Origin: Balneolaceae bacterium
Lineage (GTDB): Bacteria; Bacteroidota; Rhodothermia; Balneolales; Balneolaceae
Assembly (NCBI GenBank): GCA_003555185.1
Contig: PWFZ01000331.1
Location: forward strand, 1-14,903
Length of the DNA: 14,903 bases
Direction of reading: 5' to 3'
The position numbers and the translations under genes were made by a program. The notes beneath the pieces were generated by a model that made no database searches, was not told where the DNA came from, and was given only the letters and a program-made list of their open reading frames with translations. Positions within the stretch are counted from its first letter, which is position 1, and every line of letters starts with the position of its first letter. Positions 8,765-14,903 of the stretch are shown here, piece after piece.

Positions 8765-11182
8765 ATGAGTTTACTTGATAAATTAGGCTTAGGGCAAAAA
8801 AAGAAAGAAGGTGTTCCCATAATCGGTGAACAGAAAAAGAAAGAGGAGCAAGAAGCCCAGTTAAAGAAGAATAGTATATACCGGGCTTTAACCTTTATTT
8901 CATTTCTTTTAATTATCATTCTATTCCTTCCGGAAAATACCTATCAACCGGTTGCCAGCTATTCTGTAGGAGAACCATGGAGAGCCGATGACCTTACTGC
9001 CCCATTTACGTTTTCCCTTAATAAAACGGATGCTGAGCTAGAAGAAGAACGTGAAGCAATTCGTGAACAAACACCCCTTATTTTCCATCTCGACCAAGAA
9101 GCTATTGAAACGGTTGAATCTGATTTAGAATCTTTCAACCTTCAATTACAGCCCGTTTTGGATAGCTACCTGCAGTGGCAGAATGCAAAGCGAGCAGAAG
9201 AAAGTTCTGCAAGGAATGACAGCATTCGTTTTAAGCAGGAAATGGGTTATGTGGACTTTTATTTGGACGATGATGCCTGGGATACCATTTTGGAAAATCA
9301 CAAGAGCATTTACTTAAATGGTGATCCCATAAGCCGATCTTTAGTAAGCGACATCCGTAATCAGGTAGAAGTTACTGTTAACCGACTATTTAGTAATGGT
9401 GTAATTGATCTGCCAAAGGATGATATCACTCCAAATGAAATTACCATACGAAATCTGGAGGAACGTACAGAAAGAACGGTAAGCATAACCACTGTCAGAG
9501 ACAGAAACGAAGCATTTGAATTTGCAGAAACGCATTTCAGAAACACGTTTGATGATGAAATTGCACACGCAGCTCACGAGCTTCTCAAACAGGTTTTAGT
9601 TCCTAACTGGACCTATAGTGAAGAAGATTCAGAAGCATACCTGGAGGAAAGGCTCAGTGATTTATCGCGTACTAAAGGAGCTATCACTCAGGATGAAGTA
9701 ATTATACGCCGCGGTGATATTGTTACCGAAGAGCAGGATAATATATTGCGCAGTCTCGCACAAGCGCGAGCAACTACAGCTTCAGAAGTGGAGCGTTGGC
9801 TACGATTCAGTGGTGATGTAATTATCATCTCCTTAGCGGCATTTGTATTTTTTATGTACATACGCCTCTACCGACGTCCTATTTACGATAATCCGGCAAT
9901 GTTTCTGTTAGTCTTTCTTACACTTCTGCTTGTTTGCGTCGCAAGTGCATTTATTTATCCGTTTGAAAACGTAAATAATTATATCGTACCCGTTGCCATA
10001 GCTCCGATTATACTCACTATCATTTTCGATTCCCGGGTTGGGCTTTTATCGATCTTTACGCTGGCTATTATCACTGCCCTAATAAATGATAACAGTTTCG
10101 AGTTCATGGTTGCTACCATTGTGGCTTGTAGTTTAGGTATATTTTCAGTGCGGGATATCAAAAAGCGTTCTCAGTTTTTCTTTACTACCCCTGTTGTAGT
10201 ATTTGCAAGCTATTTGGCAATTGTGGGAGGCTTTGCTTTAGCGCGGTATTCAGGCTTTGCTAATTTCACAGATGATATGTTTTATCTGGCTATTAACTCT
10301 GTATTCATACTCTTTACGTATCCCCTGATCCTGCTATTTGAAAAATCATTTAACATTACCACCGACTTTACCTTGCTGGAAATGAGTGATACGAATCATC
10401 CGCTGTTAAAAGAGTTGATGAATAAAGCACCGGGTACATTTCATCACAGTTTGCAGGTAGCAAATTTATCGGAGTCTGCCGCATCTGCCATCGGTGCAAA
10501 TCCGCTTTTGTGCAGAGTTGGAGCTATGTATCACGATATCGGAAAAATGGTGAAGCCAAACTACTTTATCGAGAATCAAAGCGATGGAAATGAGCACGAT
10601 AAGCTGAAAGCCAAGATGAGTGCGTTAATTATAAAAGCTCACGTCAGTGATGGCGTTAAAAAGGCTAAAAAATATAATTTACCAGAAGTCATCATTTCTT
10701 TTATCAGAACACATCACGGAACATCCCTTATTCGGTTTTTCTACGATAAAGCTCAAACGGCTTCTGATAAAGAGATTGAAATACCTGAAGATGATTTTCG
10801 GTATGATGGCCCTATTCCTTTCACCAAGGAGCAGGGAATTTTATTGCTGGCTGATGGTGTAGAAGCTGCGTCAAGGTCTATGAAAGATCCTACATACAAC
10901 AAGCTGGAGAATCTCATTAACCGCATGGTTGATGATCATATCAGCGATGGTCAGCTCAGTAACTGCCCTCTTACCTTCCGTCACATTCAAATCATTAAGG
11001 AATCATTCCTCACTATATTAGTGGGAGTGTATCACAGCAGAGTTGAATATCCTGAAGAAAAAAAGAAGAAAAAGAAATCCGGTACACACAAAAAGGAGAA
11101 AAGTACCGATGATGGGCAGCAAAAAAATAATGGCATACCAACTGAAGCTGAGGTACAGGAAGACGATAAAAAGAAAGACTGA
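8765..11182 (+). CDS. pgpH: PgpH-type 7TM-HD cyclic di-AMP phosphodiesterase
   Basis: PgpH-family membrane enzymes hydrolyse cyclic di-AMP to pApA through a cytoplasmic HD domain. The 805-residue protein has a short lysine-rich cytoplasmic N-terminus, a first membrane helix at about 39-56, a large extracytoplasmic 7TMR-HDED domain at about 60-335 (WRADDLTAPF onward), a bundle of membrane helices at about 345-530, and an HD domain with H560-H561 in TFHHSLQVANL and H590-D591 in YHDIGKM. The C-terminal 50 residues are very rich in lysine, glutamate and aspartate and probably disordered. The length and order match full PgpH proteins. Its TGA overlaps the recombinase ATG by one base. The matching diadenylate cyclase is not in the window. 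Confidence 0.93.
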   Translation: MSLLDKLGLGQKKKEGVPIIGEQKKKEEQEAQLKKNSIYRALTFISFLLIIILFLPENTYQPVASYSVGEPWRADDLTAPFTFSLNKTDAELEEEREAIREQTPLIFHLDQEAIETVESDLESFNLQLQPVLDSYLQWQNAKRAEESSARNDSIRFKQEMGYVDFYLDDDAWDTILENHKSIYLNGDPISRSLVSDIRNQVEVTVNRLFSNGVIDLPKDDITPNEITIRNLEERTERTVSITTVRDRNEAFEFAETHFRNTFDDEIAHAAHELLKQVLVPNWTYSEEDSEAYLEERLSDLSRTKGAITQDEVIIRRGDIVTEEQDNILRSLAQARATTASEVERWLRFSGDVIIISLAAFVFFMYIRLYRRPIYDNPAMFLLVFLTLLLVCVASAFIYPFENVNNYIVPVAIAPIILTIIFDSRVGLLSIFTLAIITALINDNSFEFMVATIVACSLGIFSVRDIKKRSQFFFTTPVVVFASYLAIVGGFALARYSGFANFTDDMFYLAINSVFILFTYPLILLFEKSFNITTDFTLLEMSDTNHPLLKELMNKAPGTFHHSLQVANLSESAASAIGANPLLCRVGAMYHDIGKMVKPNYFIENQSDGNEHDKLKAKMSALIIKAHVSDGVKKAKKYNLPEVIISFIRTHHGTSLIRFFYDKAQTASDKEIEIPEDDFRYDGPIPFTKEQGILLLADGVEAASRSMKDPTYNKLENLINRMVDDHISDGQLSNCPLTFRHIQIIKESFLTILVGVYHSRVEYPEEKKKKKKSGTHKKEKSTDDGQQKNNGIPTEAEVQEDDKKKD

Positions 11183-12093
11183 TGTCTGTATTTAGCTCTC
11201 AGTTGAAACGCTATTTACAATTTGTAAAAGTGGAAAAAGGGCTGGCTAAAAATTCATCTTCTTCTTACGAAAATGACCTGCAACGCTATCTTCTTTTCCT
11301 ACAGAATGAAATGAAAATTTCTGACTTAGGTGGCGTAACCCTTCAGCATATCGAGAAATTCCTGGAGGAACTCACCGACCTGGGATTAACCACCAGTACT
11401 ATCGCCCGAAATATCTCCAGTATTCGCAGTTTCCATGAATTTGCTGTTGTTGAAAATTTAGCCCAGGCCAATCCCGCAGAGCTGGTAGAGCTTCCCAAAA
11501 AAGCGCAAAAACTTCCGGAAGTTTTGGAAGCGTATGAGGTTGAAAAAATTATTGATCAGGCCGATCGAACTGATAACGCGGGAATTCGCGACGCAGCTAT
11601 TTTGGAAACGCTATATGCAACCGGAATGCGCGTCAGTGAACTTACGGATCTCGAAATGGATCGTCTGTTTTTTGAAATCGGATTTATCCGGGTAATTGGC
11701 AAAGGAAACAAGGAACGCCTCGTTCCTGTCGGAGAAGCAGCACAGAGCTCTATTGAGCACTATATTGAGCTTGTAAGAGAGGAGTTTATCAGTAGAAAAA
11801 ACAGAGGAAAGGCTAAAAATAAACTATTTCTGAATCAGCGTGGCGGTCCATTGAGCCGAATGAGCGTTTGGAACATTGTGAACAAGTATGCCCAGAAAGC
11901 CAAAATCGAAAAAAACGTATATCCACACATTTTTCGTCACTCATTTGCCACTCACCTGCTCGAAGGCGGTGCTGATTTACGAGCCGTTCAGGAGATGATG
12001 GGACACACCTCCATTTCAACGACAGAAATTTATACTCACGTCGATCGCTCACTCTTGCATCAAATCCATAAAGAATTCCACCCCAGGGCGTAA
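11182..12093 (+). CDS. xerD: Site-specific tyrosine recombinase, XerD type
   Basis: Xer recombinases act at dif near the terminus to resolve chromosome dimers. The 303-residue protein has the SAM-like N-terminal core-binding domain (about 1-95) and all catalytic residues: R150 in ATGMRVSEL, K174 in GKGNKERL, H249 and R252 in PHIFRHSFATHLLEGG, H275 in GHTSIST, and nucleophile Y284 in EIYTHVD. The C-terminus HPRA and the YTHVD context favour XerD over XerC, though the two are hard to separate from one sequence. It shares one base with the pgpH stop codon (TGATG), indicating translational coupling. It is a housekeeping Xer, not an integrase of a mobile element: no element surrounds it. Confidence 0.93.
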   Translation: MSVFSSQLKRYLQFVKVEKGLAKNSSSSYENDLQRYLLFLQNEMKISDLGGVTLQHIEKFLEELTDLGLTTSTIARNISSIRSFHEFAVVENLAQANPAELVELPKKAQKLPEVLEAYEVEKIIDQADRTDNAGIRDAAILETLYATGMRVSELTDLEMDRLFFEIGFIRVIGKGNKERLVPVGEAAQSSIEHYIELVREEFISRKNRGKAKNKLFLNQRGGPLSRMSVWNIVNKYAQKAKIEKNVYPHIFRHSFATHLLEGGADLRAVQEMMGHTSISTTEIYTHVDRSLLHQIHKEFHPRA

Positions 12094-12100
12094 TTCTTGT

Positions 12101-12144
12101 TTCGTAGCTCCGCTGCGAAATAAAGACCCTGCAGCTCTGCTGCC
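12101..12144 (+). repeat. Intergenic repeat unit, copy 1 (3' part only); possible xerD terminator
   Basis: This partial copy begins with the hairpin TTCGTAGC-TCC-GCTGCGAA (12101-12119), followed by GCAGC-TCT-GCTGC (12131-12143). The first stem has a T-G pair that is tolerated in plus-strand RNA. It starts eight bases after the xerD stop codon and could stabilise or end that transcript, although no U-run follows. It matches 12634-12678 over 44-45 bases. Confidence 0.6.
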
Positions 12145-12306
12145 ATCGGTAGGCTGAAGTACCCCATTTCAAGAACGTGAGACTGTCCAACTCTACCAGG
12201 ATCTCCGCGCTGCTCCGTGCTCTGGCAGGTTGTTAACACCCGGCTCGAGGGCGCCACGCTTCAAGGAACCTCGAAATGCCGGGGCACGCTTGAAGGAGGC
12301 TTTAAC

Positions 12307-12391
12307 ACCTCGGACAGGGACGTCCGGGTTACGTAACCTCACAGATTAATTCGTAGCTCTGCTGCCAATGATGACGATACTCAACCACACG
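12307..12391 (+). repeat. Intergenic repeat unit, copy 2 (28-base internal deletion)
   Basis: This copy aligns to 12591-12703 from ACCTCGGAC through ACACG, but lacks exactly 28 bases after TTCGTAGCTC. It contains the perfect 12-base palindrome GGTTACGTAACC (12327-12338) and the CGGAC/GTCCG inverted pair. The missing segment removes the main TTCG hairpin. Confidence 0.7.
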
Positions 12392-12477
12392 GGATAAATC
12401 GCCTCATACCGTAGCAAAAGAAAGATCTTCCGCAAGCTGGCGGAGAGATGATAAAGCCGGATGTTACCGGCATTACC

Positions 12478-12541
12478 TGAGGGGTGTCCCGCAAACCACT
12501 TAAATTAATTGGGTATTTTTTAGCCTTAACAACACCCCTCA
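12478..12541. repeat. 64-base segment bounded by perfect 10-bp inverted repeats
   Basis: TGAGGGGTGT at 12478-12487 and ACACCCCTCA at 12532-12541 are exact reverse complements enclosing 44 AT-rich bases. The layout is that of a very small inverted-repeat element. I see no flanking target-site duplication, so mobility is not shown. A plain long stem-loop is equally possible. Confidence 0.45.
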
Positions 12542-12542
12542 C

Positions 12543-12585
12543 ATAATCATCTAAACGATGATTATTATCTCCCCTCAAGGGGAGA
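12543..12585. repeat. Two adjacent perfect hairpins
   Basis: ATAATCATC-TAAAC-GATGATTAT (12543-12565) is a 9-bp stem. TCTCCCC-TCAA-GGGGAGA (12568-12585) is a 7-bp stem with a 4-base loop. They follow directly on the 12478-12541 inverted-repeat segment and together may form a transcription-blocking structure between the convergent genes. Confidence 0.5.
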
Positions 12586-12590
12586 CTGCC

Positions 12591-12703
12591 ACCTCGGACG
12601 GGGACGTCCGGGCTACGTAACCTCACAGCTTAATTCGCAGCTCCCGCTGCGAAATAACTGACCTGCAGCTCTGCTGCCAATGATGACGATACTCAGCTAC
12701 ACG
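12591..12703 (+). repeat. Intergenic repeat unit, copy 3 (full length)
   Basis: This 113-base copy is the most complete. It contains the CGGAC/GTCCG inverted pair, GGCTACGTAACC (one change from the palindrome in copy 2), the perfect 8-bp hairpin TTCGCAGC-TCCC-GCTGCGAA (12634-12653), the small hairpin GCAGC-TCT-GCTGC (12665-12677) and the conserved end CAATGATGACGATACTCA. Confidence 0.7.
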
Positions 12704-12712
12704 AATAAGTTC

Positions 12713-12746
12713 ATCTCGTTCCGCAAGCGGAGCTACAGAACGAGAT
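12713..12746 (-). terminator. Branched stem-loop downstream of hppD, possible terminator
   Basis: ATCTCGTT (12713-12720) pairs perfectly with AACGAGAT (12739-12746). Inside, CCGC-AA-GCGG (12721-12730) makes a second stem stacked directly on the first, leaving AGCTACAG unpaired. It begins 10 bases past the hppD stop codon. There is no U-tract on either strand, so intrinsic termination is uncertain. Confidence 0.4.
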
Positions 12747-12756
12747 TTGGGTAATT

Positions 12757-13884
12757 CTACAATGTCCCACGGAGTTCCTGCTCGCGTTCAATGGCCTCAA
12801 ACAGTGCCTTAAAATTACCTTTTCCAAAGGAAGTGGCTCCTTTCCGCTGAATGATTTCGAAAAACATGGTCGGACGTGGCTGAATCGGTTTGGTGAAAAT
12901 CTGAAGCAGATATCCTTCATCATCCCTGTCAACCAAAATTCCCAGTTCACGTAATGTGGCTGTTTTCTCTTCAATTTCACCAACACGGTCTTCGAGCTCG
13001 TAATAATAAGTATCCGGAATATTCAGGAATTCAATTCCGCGAGAGCGTAGTTCGGCAATGGTTTTTATAATGTTATCTGTCGCTACAGCAACATGCTGAA
13101 CCCCGGATCCCTGGTAGAATTCAAGATATTCATCCACCTGAGATTTTTTTATTCCTGCGGCGGGTTCATTAATCGGAAATTTGATGCGTCCATTTCCGTT
13201 ACTCATCACCTTGCTCATCAGCGCCGTGTATTTGGTAGAAATATCCTTGTCATCAAAAGAGAGAATTTGTTTAAAGCCAAGTACATCCTGGTAAAATTTC
13301 ACCCATTCATTCATTTGTCCAAGCTCCACATTTCCCACCATGTGATCAATGTATTTCAGGCCAATAGGTTTTGACTCTACTCCTGAATCCCATTTTCTGT
13401 AACCGGGTAAAAATGTTCCGTTATAATCTTTACGCTCCACAAAAATGTGAACCGTATCACCGTAAATATGGATACCGGACCGAACCCCTTTTCCATGATC
13501 ATCCTTCTCCTCTCGCGGCTCCATGTACGATTTTGCGCCCCGGTTAACCGCTTCATTATAAGCCTGTGTGGCATCATCAACCCAAAGTGCAATTACCTTA
13601 ACGCCATCGCCGTGCTTGTCGATATGCTCACCGATCTCAGTCCCGCTTTTTAATGGTGAGGTAAGAACCACACGAACTTTATCCTGAATCACTACGTACG
13701 ACTCACGATCCTTCAAACCCGTTTCCAACCCTGCATATGCATGCGCTTCAAACCCAAATGCGGTTTGATAATAATAAGCTGCCTGCTTCGAGTTACTCAC
13801 ATACAGTTCAATATAATCGGTTCCCATAATGGGCATAAAATCTTCTGCATCTTTCGTCTTTTTTTCTTCTGTGATGGTATCCAT
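12757..13884 (-). CDS. hppD: 4-hydroxyphenylpyruvate dioxygenase (HPPD)
   Basis: HPPD converts 4-hydroxyphenylpyruvate to homogentisate with O2 and Fe(II), the second step of tyrosine breakdown. The protein has two vicinal-oxygen-chelate domains. The first starts at GTDYIELYVSN (21-31). The second carries the iron ligands H181 in IDHMVGNV, H264 in GVQHVAVAT and E343 in MFFEIIQRKG. The C-terminal helix around FGKGNFKALFEAIEREQ is also typical. I chose the ATG at 13884, giving 375 residues. An in-frame ATG at 13938 would add 18 residues before the conserved start and would begin inside a palindrome. It follows the acetoacetyl-CoA synthetase gene by 69 bases on the same strand. Homogentisate could alternatively feed pigment formation; homogentisate dioxygenase is not in view. 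Confidence 0.96.
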   Translation of the reverse strand: MDTITEEKKTKDAEDFMPIMGTDYIELYVSNSKQAAYYYQTAFGFEAHAYAGLETGLKDRESYVVIQDKVRVVLTSPLKSGTEIGEHIDKHGDGVKVIALWVDDATQAYNEAVNRGAKSYMEPREEKDDHGKGVRSGIHIYGDTVHIFVERKDYNGTFLPGYRKWDSGVESKPIGLKYIDHMVGNVELGQMNEWVKFYQDVLGFKQILSFDDKDISTKYTALMSKVMSNGNGRIKFPINEPAAGIKKSQVDEYLEFYQGSGVQHVAVATDNIIKTIAELRSRGIEFLNIPDTYYYELEDRVGEIEEKTATLRELGILVDRDDEGYLLQIFTKPIQPRPTMFFEIIQRKGATSFGKGNFKALFEAIEREQELRGTL

Positions 13885-13920
13885 AGCTCTGTTTTTTTTT
13901 ATGATTAAAAATTGTGGTTT

Positions 13921-13945
13921 AGTTTGAGTTTTATACACTCAAACT
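13921..13945 (-). promoter_or_regulatory. Palindrome upstream of hppD, possible operator
   Basis: AGTTTGAGT (13921-13929) and ACTCAAACT (13937-13945) are perfect 9-base inverted arms around a 7-base centre. The site is centred about 49 bases upstream of the chosen hppD ATG, in the 69-base gap after the synthetase gene. The spacing suits a dimeric regulator. No U-tract follows, so a terminator is less likely. Confidence 0.45.
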
Positions 13946-13947
13946 CA

Positions 13948-13963
13948 CTCCCATCATTGGGAG
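13948..13963 (-). terminator. Small hairpin across the synthetase stop codon
   Basis: CTCCCA (13948-13953) and TGGGAG (13958-13963) form a perfect 6-bp stem with a 4-base loop. The synthetase TGA (13954-13956) lies in the loop. No U-run follows. It may only be an incidental stem, or may form part of the hppD leader structure with the neighbouring palindrome. Confidence 0.25.
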
Positions 13964-14903
13964 ACTTTATTTCCCATTTGTATAAAAATCTTCATCGAAT
14001 CGGGGTTTTTCATAGCATCCCGATTCATTACTCTACCCATATCCATTCCCATTAAGGCTTTTTTGACCGGAACTTCCATTTTCTTCCCACTGAGGGTATA
14101 TGGAATATCCTCTACTTGAATCACCTTATCGGGCACATGTCGCGGAGAGCAGTTCGTTTTCAGTTCGTGTTTAATGACAGGAATCATGTCATCCAGATTA
14201 TCCTCTTCTAAAATCACAAACAGTGGCATAAAATCATCTCCGTCCTCTTGTTCAAGATTAACGATCAGGCTGTCTTTTATCACCTCTATTTTGCTTAGCA
14301 CGGCATATATTTCAGCCGTCCCTATGCGAATTCCTTTTCGGTTCAGAGTAGCGTCCGACCGTCCCTGAATTATCAGGCTTCCATTTTCAAATAGTTTTAT
14401 CCAGTCACCGTGACGCCATTTCCCTTTAAACGTTTGAAAATAACTGGATAAATACTTTTCATAATTTTCATCACCCCAAAAATAGATCGGCATTGAAGGC
14501 AACGGTTTGGTAATCACCATTTCTCCCAATGAACCGGTAATACTCTTTCCATTCTCATCATACGCCTGAAGATCACAGCCGAGAGTTCGTTGTTGAATGA
14601 GTCCACGCCTCACAGGATCATAGGGGCAACCGCCTACAAATGCCGTACACATATCCGTACCGCCGCTCATGCTGCAAAGCCACACATCATCCGAAACAGA
14701 GCTGTATACCCAATCAAATGCTTCCGGTGGCAGTGGTGCTCCGGTGGACCCGATCGATCGAAGCTGTGACAAATTAAACTCTTCTTTAGGCTTTAACCCT
14801 TTCTTCATACAAGCGGTCAGAAAAGGAGCACTCGTACCAAAGTGGTGAATGGGCAACTCCTCTGACAATTTCCAAAGCGCATTCAGGTCAGGGAATCCCG
14901 CAC
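13954..14903 (-). CDS. Acetoacetyl-CoA synthetase, C-terminal half (partial, runs off the right edge)
   Basis: This ANL-superfamily ligase activates acetoacetate with ATP and CoA to acetoacetyl-CoA. The frame stays open to the last base, reading GFPDLNALWKLSEEL at the edge, so the gene is truncated by the window; a TTG at 14868 is not the true start. About 316 of the roughly 650 residues usual for the family are present. Family features include HHFGTSAPFL, the STGAPLPPEAFDWVY stretch, SGGTDMCTAFVGG, the hinge-region GRSDATLNRKGIRIGTAEIY, and the adenylation lysine region LSGKKMEVPVKKAL near the C-terminus. These SGGTD and STG contexts fit acetoacetyl-CoA synthetases better than acetyl-CoA synthetases. 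It is upstream of hppD on the same strand, separated by 69 bases. Confidence 0.88.
   Translation of the reverse strand, partial: AGFPDLNALWKLSEELPIHHFGTSAPFLTACMKKGLKPKEEFNLSQLRSIGSTGAPLPPEAFDWVYSSVSDDVWLCSMSGGTDMCTAFVGGCPYDPVRRGLIQQRTLGCDLQAYDENGKSITGSLGEMVITKPLPSMPIYFWGDENYEKYLSSYFQTFKGKWRHGDWIKLFENGSLIIQGRSDATLNRKGIRIGTAEIYAVLSKIEVIKDSLIVNLEQEDGDDFMPLFVILEEDNLDDMIPVIKHELKTNCSPRHVPDKVIQVEDIPYTLSGKKMEVPVKKALMGMDMGRVMNRDAMKNPDSMKIFIQMGNKVSQ

Larger units (their letters stand above)
12094..12756. other. Convergent gene-free region dense with hairpins and repeats
   Basis: This 663-base gap lies between the 3' ends of xerD (plus) and hppD (minus). Short open frames on the minus strand are arginine- and proline-rich, cross the repeats and look spurious. 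The region holds three related repeat copies (12101-12144, 12307-12391, 12591-12703), a 10-bp inverted repeat pair (12478-12487 and 12532-12541), and hairpins at 12193-12228, 12259-12295, 12429-12444, 12456-12471, 12543-12565, 12568-12585 and 12713-12746. No tRNA or protein gene is visible. Confidence 0.75.

Noticed and set aside
11050..11180. The lysine-rich, A-rich tail of pgpH as a frameshift or phase-variation tract.
   Set aside because: The runs are interrupted by other codons, the frame is intact to a stop that overlaps xerD in the expected way, and charged tails are common in membrane HD proteins.
11182..12093. The tyrosine recombinase as the integrase of a genomic island.
   Set aside because: The sequence is of the housekeeping Xer type, is coupled to pgpH, and no attachment-site duplication, tRNA or cargo genes are present.
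11813..12257. Overlapping minus-strand open frames antisense to the end of xerD.
   Set aside because: They lie opposite a clearly conserved recombinase domain and extend into repeats; no independent support.
12381..12626. An 81-residue open frame on the minus strand in the convergent gap.
   Set aside because: It runs across repeat copies and hairpins, has an arginine- and glycine-rich composition and no recognisable domain; it looks like read-through of repeat DNA.
13885..13938. An 18-residue N-terminal extension of HPPD.
   Set aside because: It lies upstream of the conserved family start, is rich in lysine and asparagine, and its ATG falls inside a perfect palindrome.
14866..14868. TTG as the start of the acetoacetyl-CoA synthetase gene.
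   Set aside because: The frame continues to the window edge with family-like sequence, so the gene is cut by the window and the TTG is internal.

Overview
The window looks like chromosomal DNA from a Bacteroidota-type bacterium. My best guess is a marine Balneolaceae-like lineage. This rests on moderately AT-rich genes with little or no Shine-Dalgarno signal, a menaquinone methyltransferase, a Bacteroidota-style 4-hydroxyphenylpyruvate dioxygenase, and GC-rich extragenic hairpin repeats between AT-richer genes. The phylum-level call is moderate and the family-level call is weak.

Layout. Bases 1-465 carry no gene; they hold two families of palindromic repeats. Bases 466-5343 form a minus-strand housekeeping run, read in this order: comF-like phosphoribosyltransferase, unknown membrane protein, histidine phosphatase, menG/ubiE, fabZ, panB, surE. 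Several junctions are 4-base ATGA overlaps or gaps of a few bases, so at least parts of the run are operonic. Bases 5344-5508 are a divergent promoter region. Bases 5509-12093 form a plus-strand run: a RodZ-like membrane HTH protein, ligA, a PgpH-type 7TM-HD phosphodiesterase and a XerD-type recombinase, the last two overlapping by one base. Bases 12094-12756 lie between convergent genes and are dense with hairpins, including three related copies of one repeat. Bases 12757-14903 are minus strand again: hppD, preceded by the 3' half of an acetoacetyl-CoA synthetase gene that runs off the right edge.

How the genes work together. The minus run mixes cofactor and lipid supply (PanB for pantothenate/CoA, FabZ for fatty acids, MenG for menaquinone) with nucleotide and competence-type functions (SurE, ComF). 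The plus run mixes cell shape (RodZ-like), DNA joining (LigA), cyclic di-AMP turnover (PgpH) and chromosome dimer resolution (XerD). The HPPD and acetoacetyl-CoA synthetase pair is metabolically coherent: tyrosine breakdown through HPPD ends in fumarate and acetoacetate, and the synthetase would activate the acetoacetate.

No new multi-gene defence or mobile system is visible. The most unusual material is in the two gene-free stretches, both at gene 3' ends. One hairpin family there shows a compensatory base-pair change, and one repeat copy carries a precise 28-base deletion between short direct repeats. There is also a 9-bp palindrome just upstream of hppD and one unassigned membrane protein.
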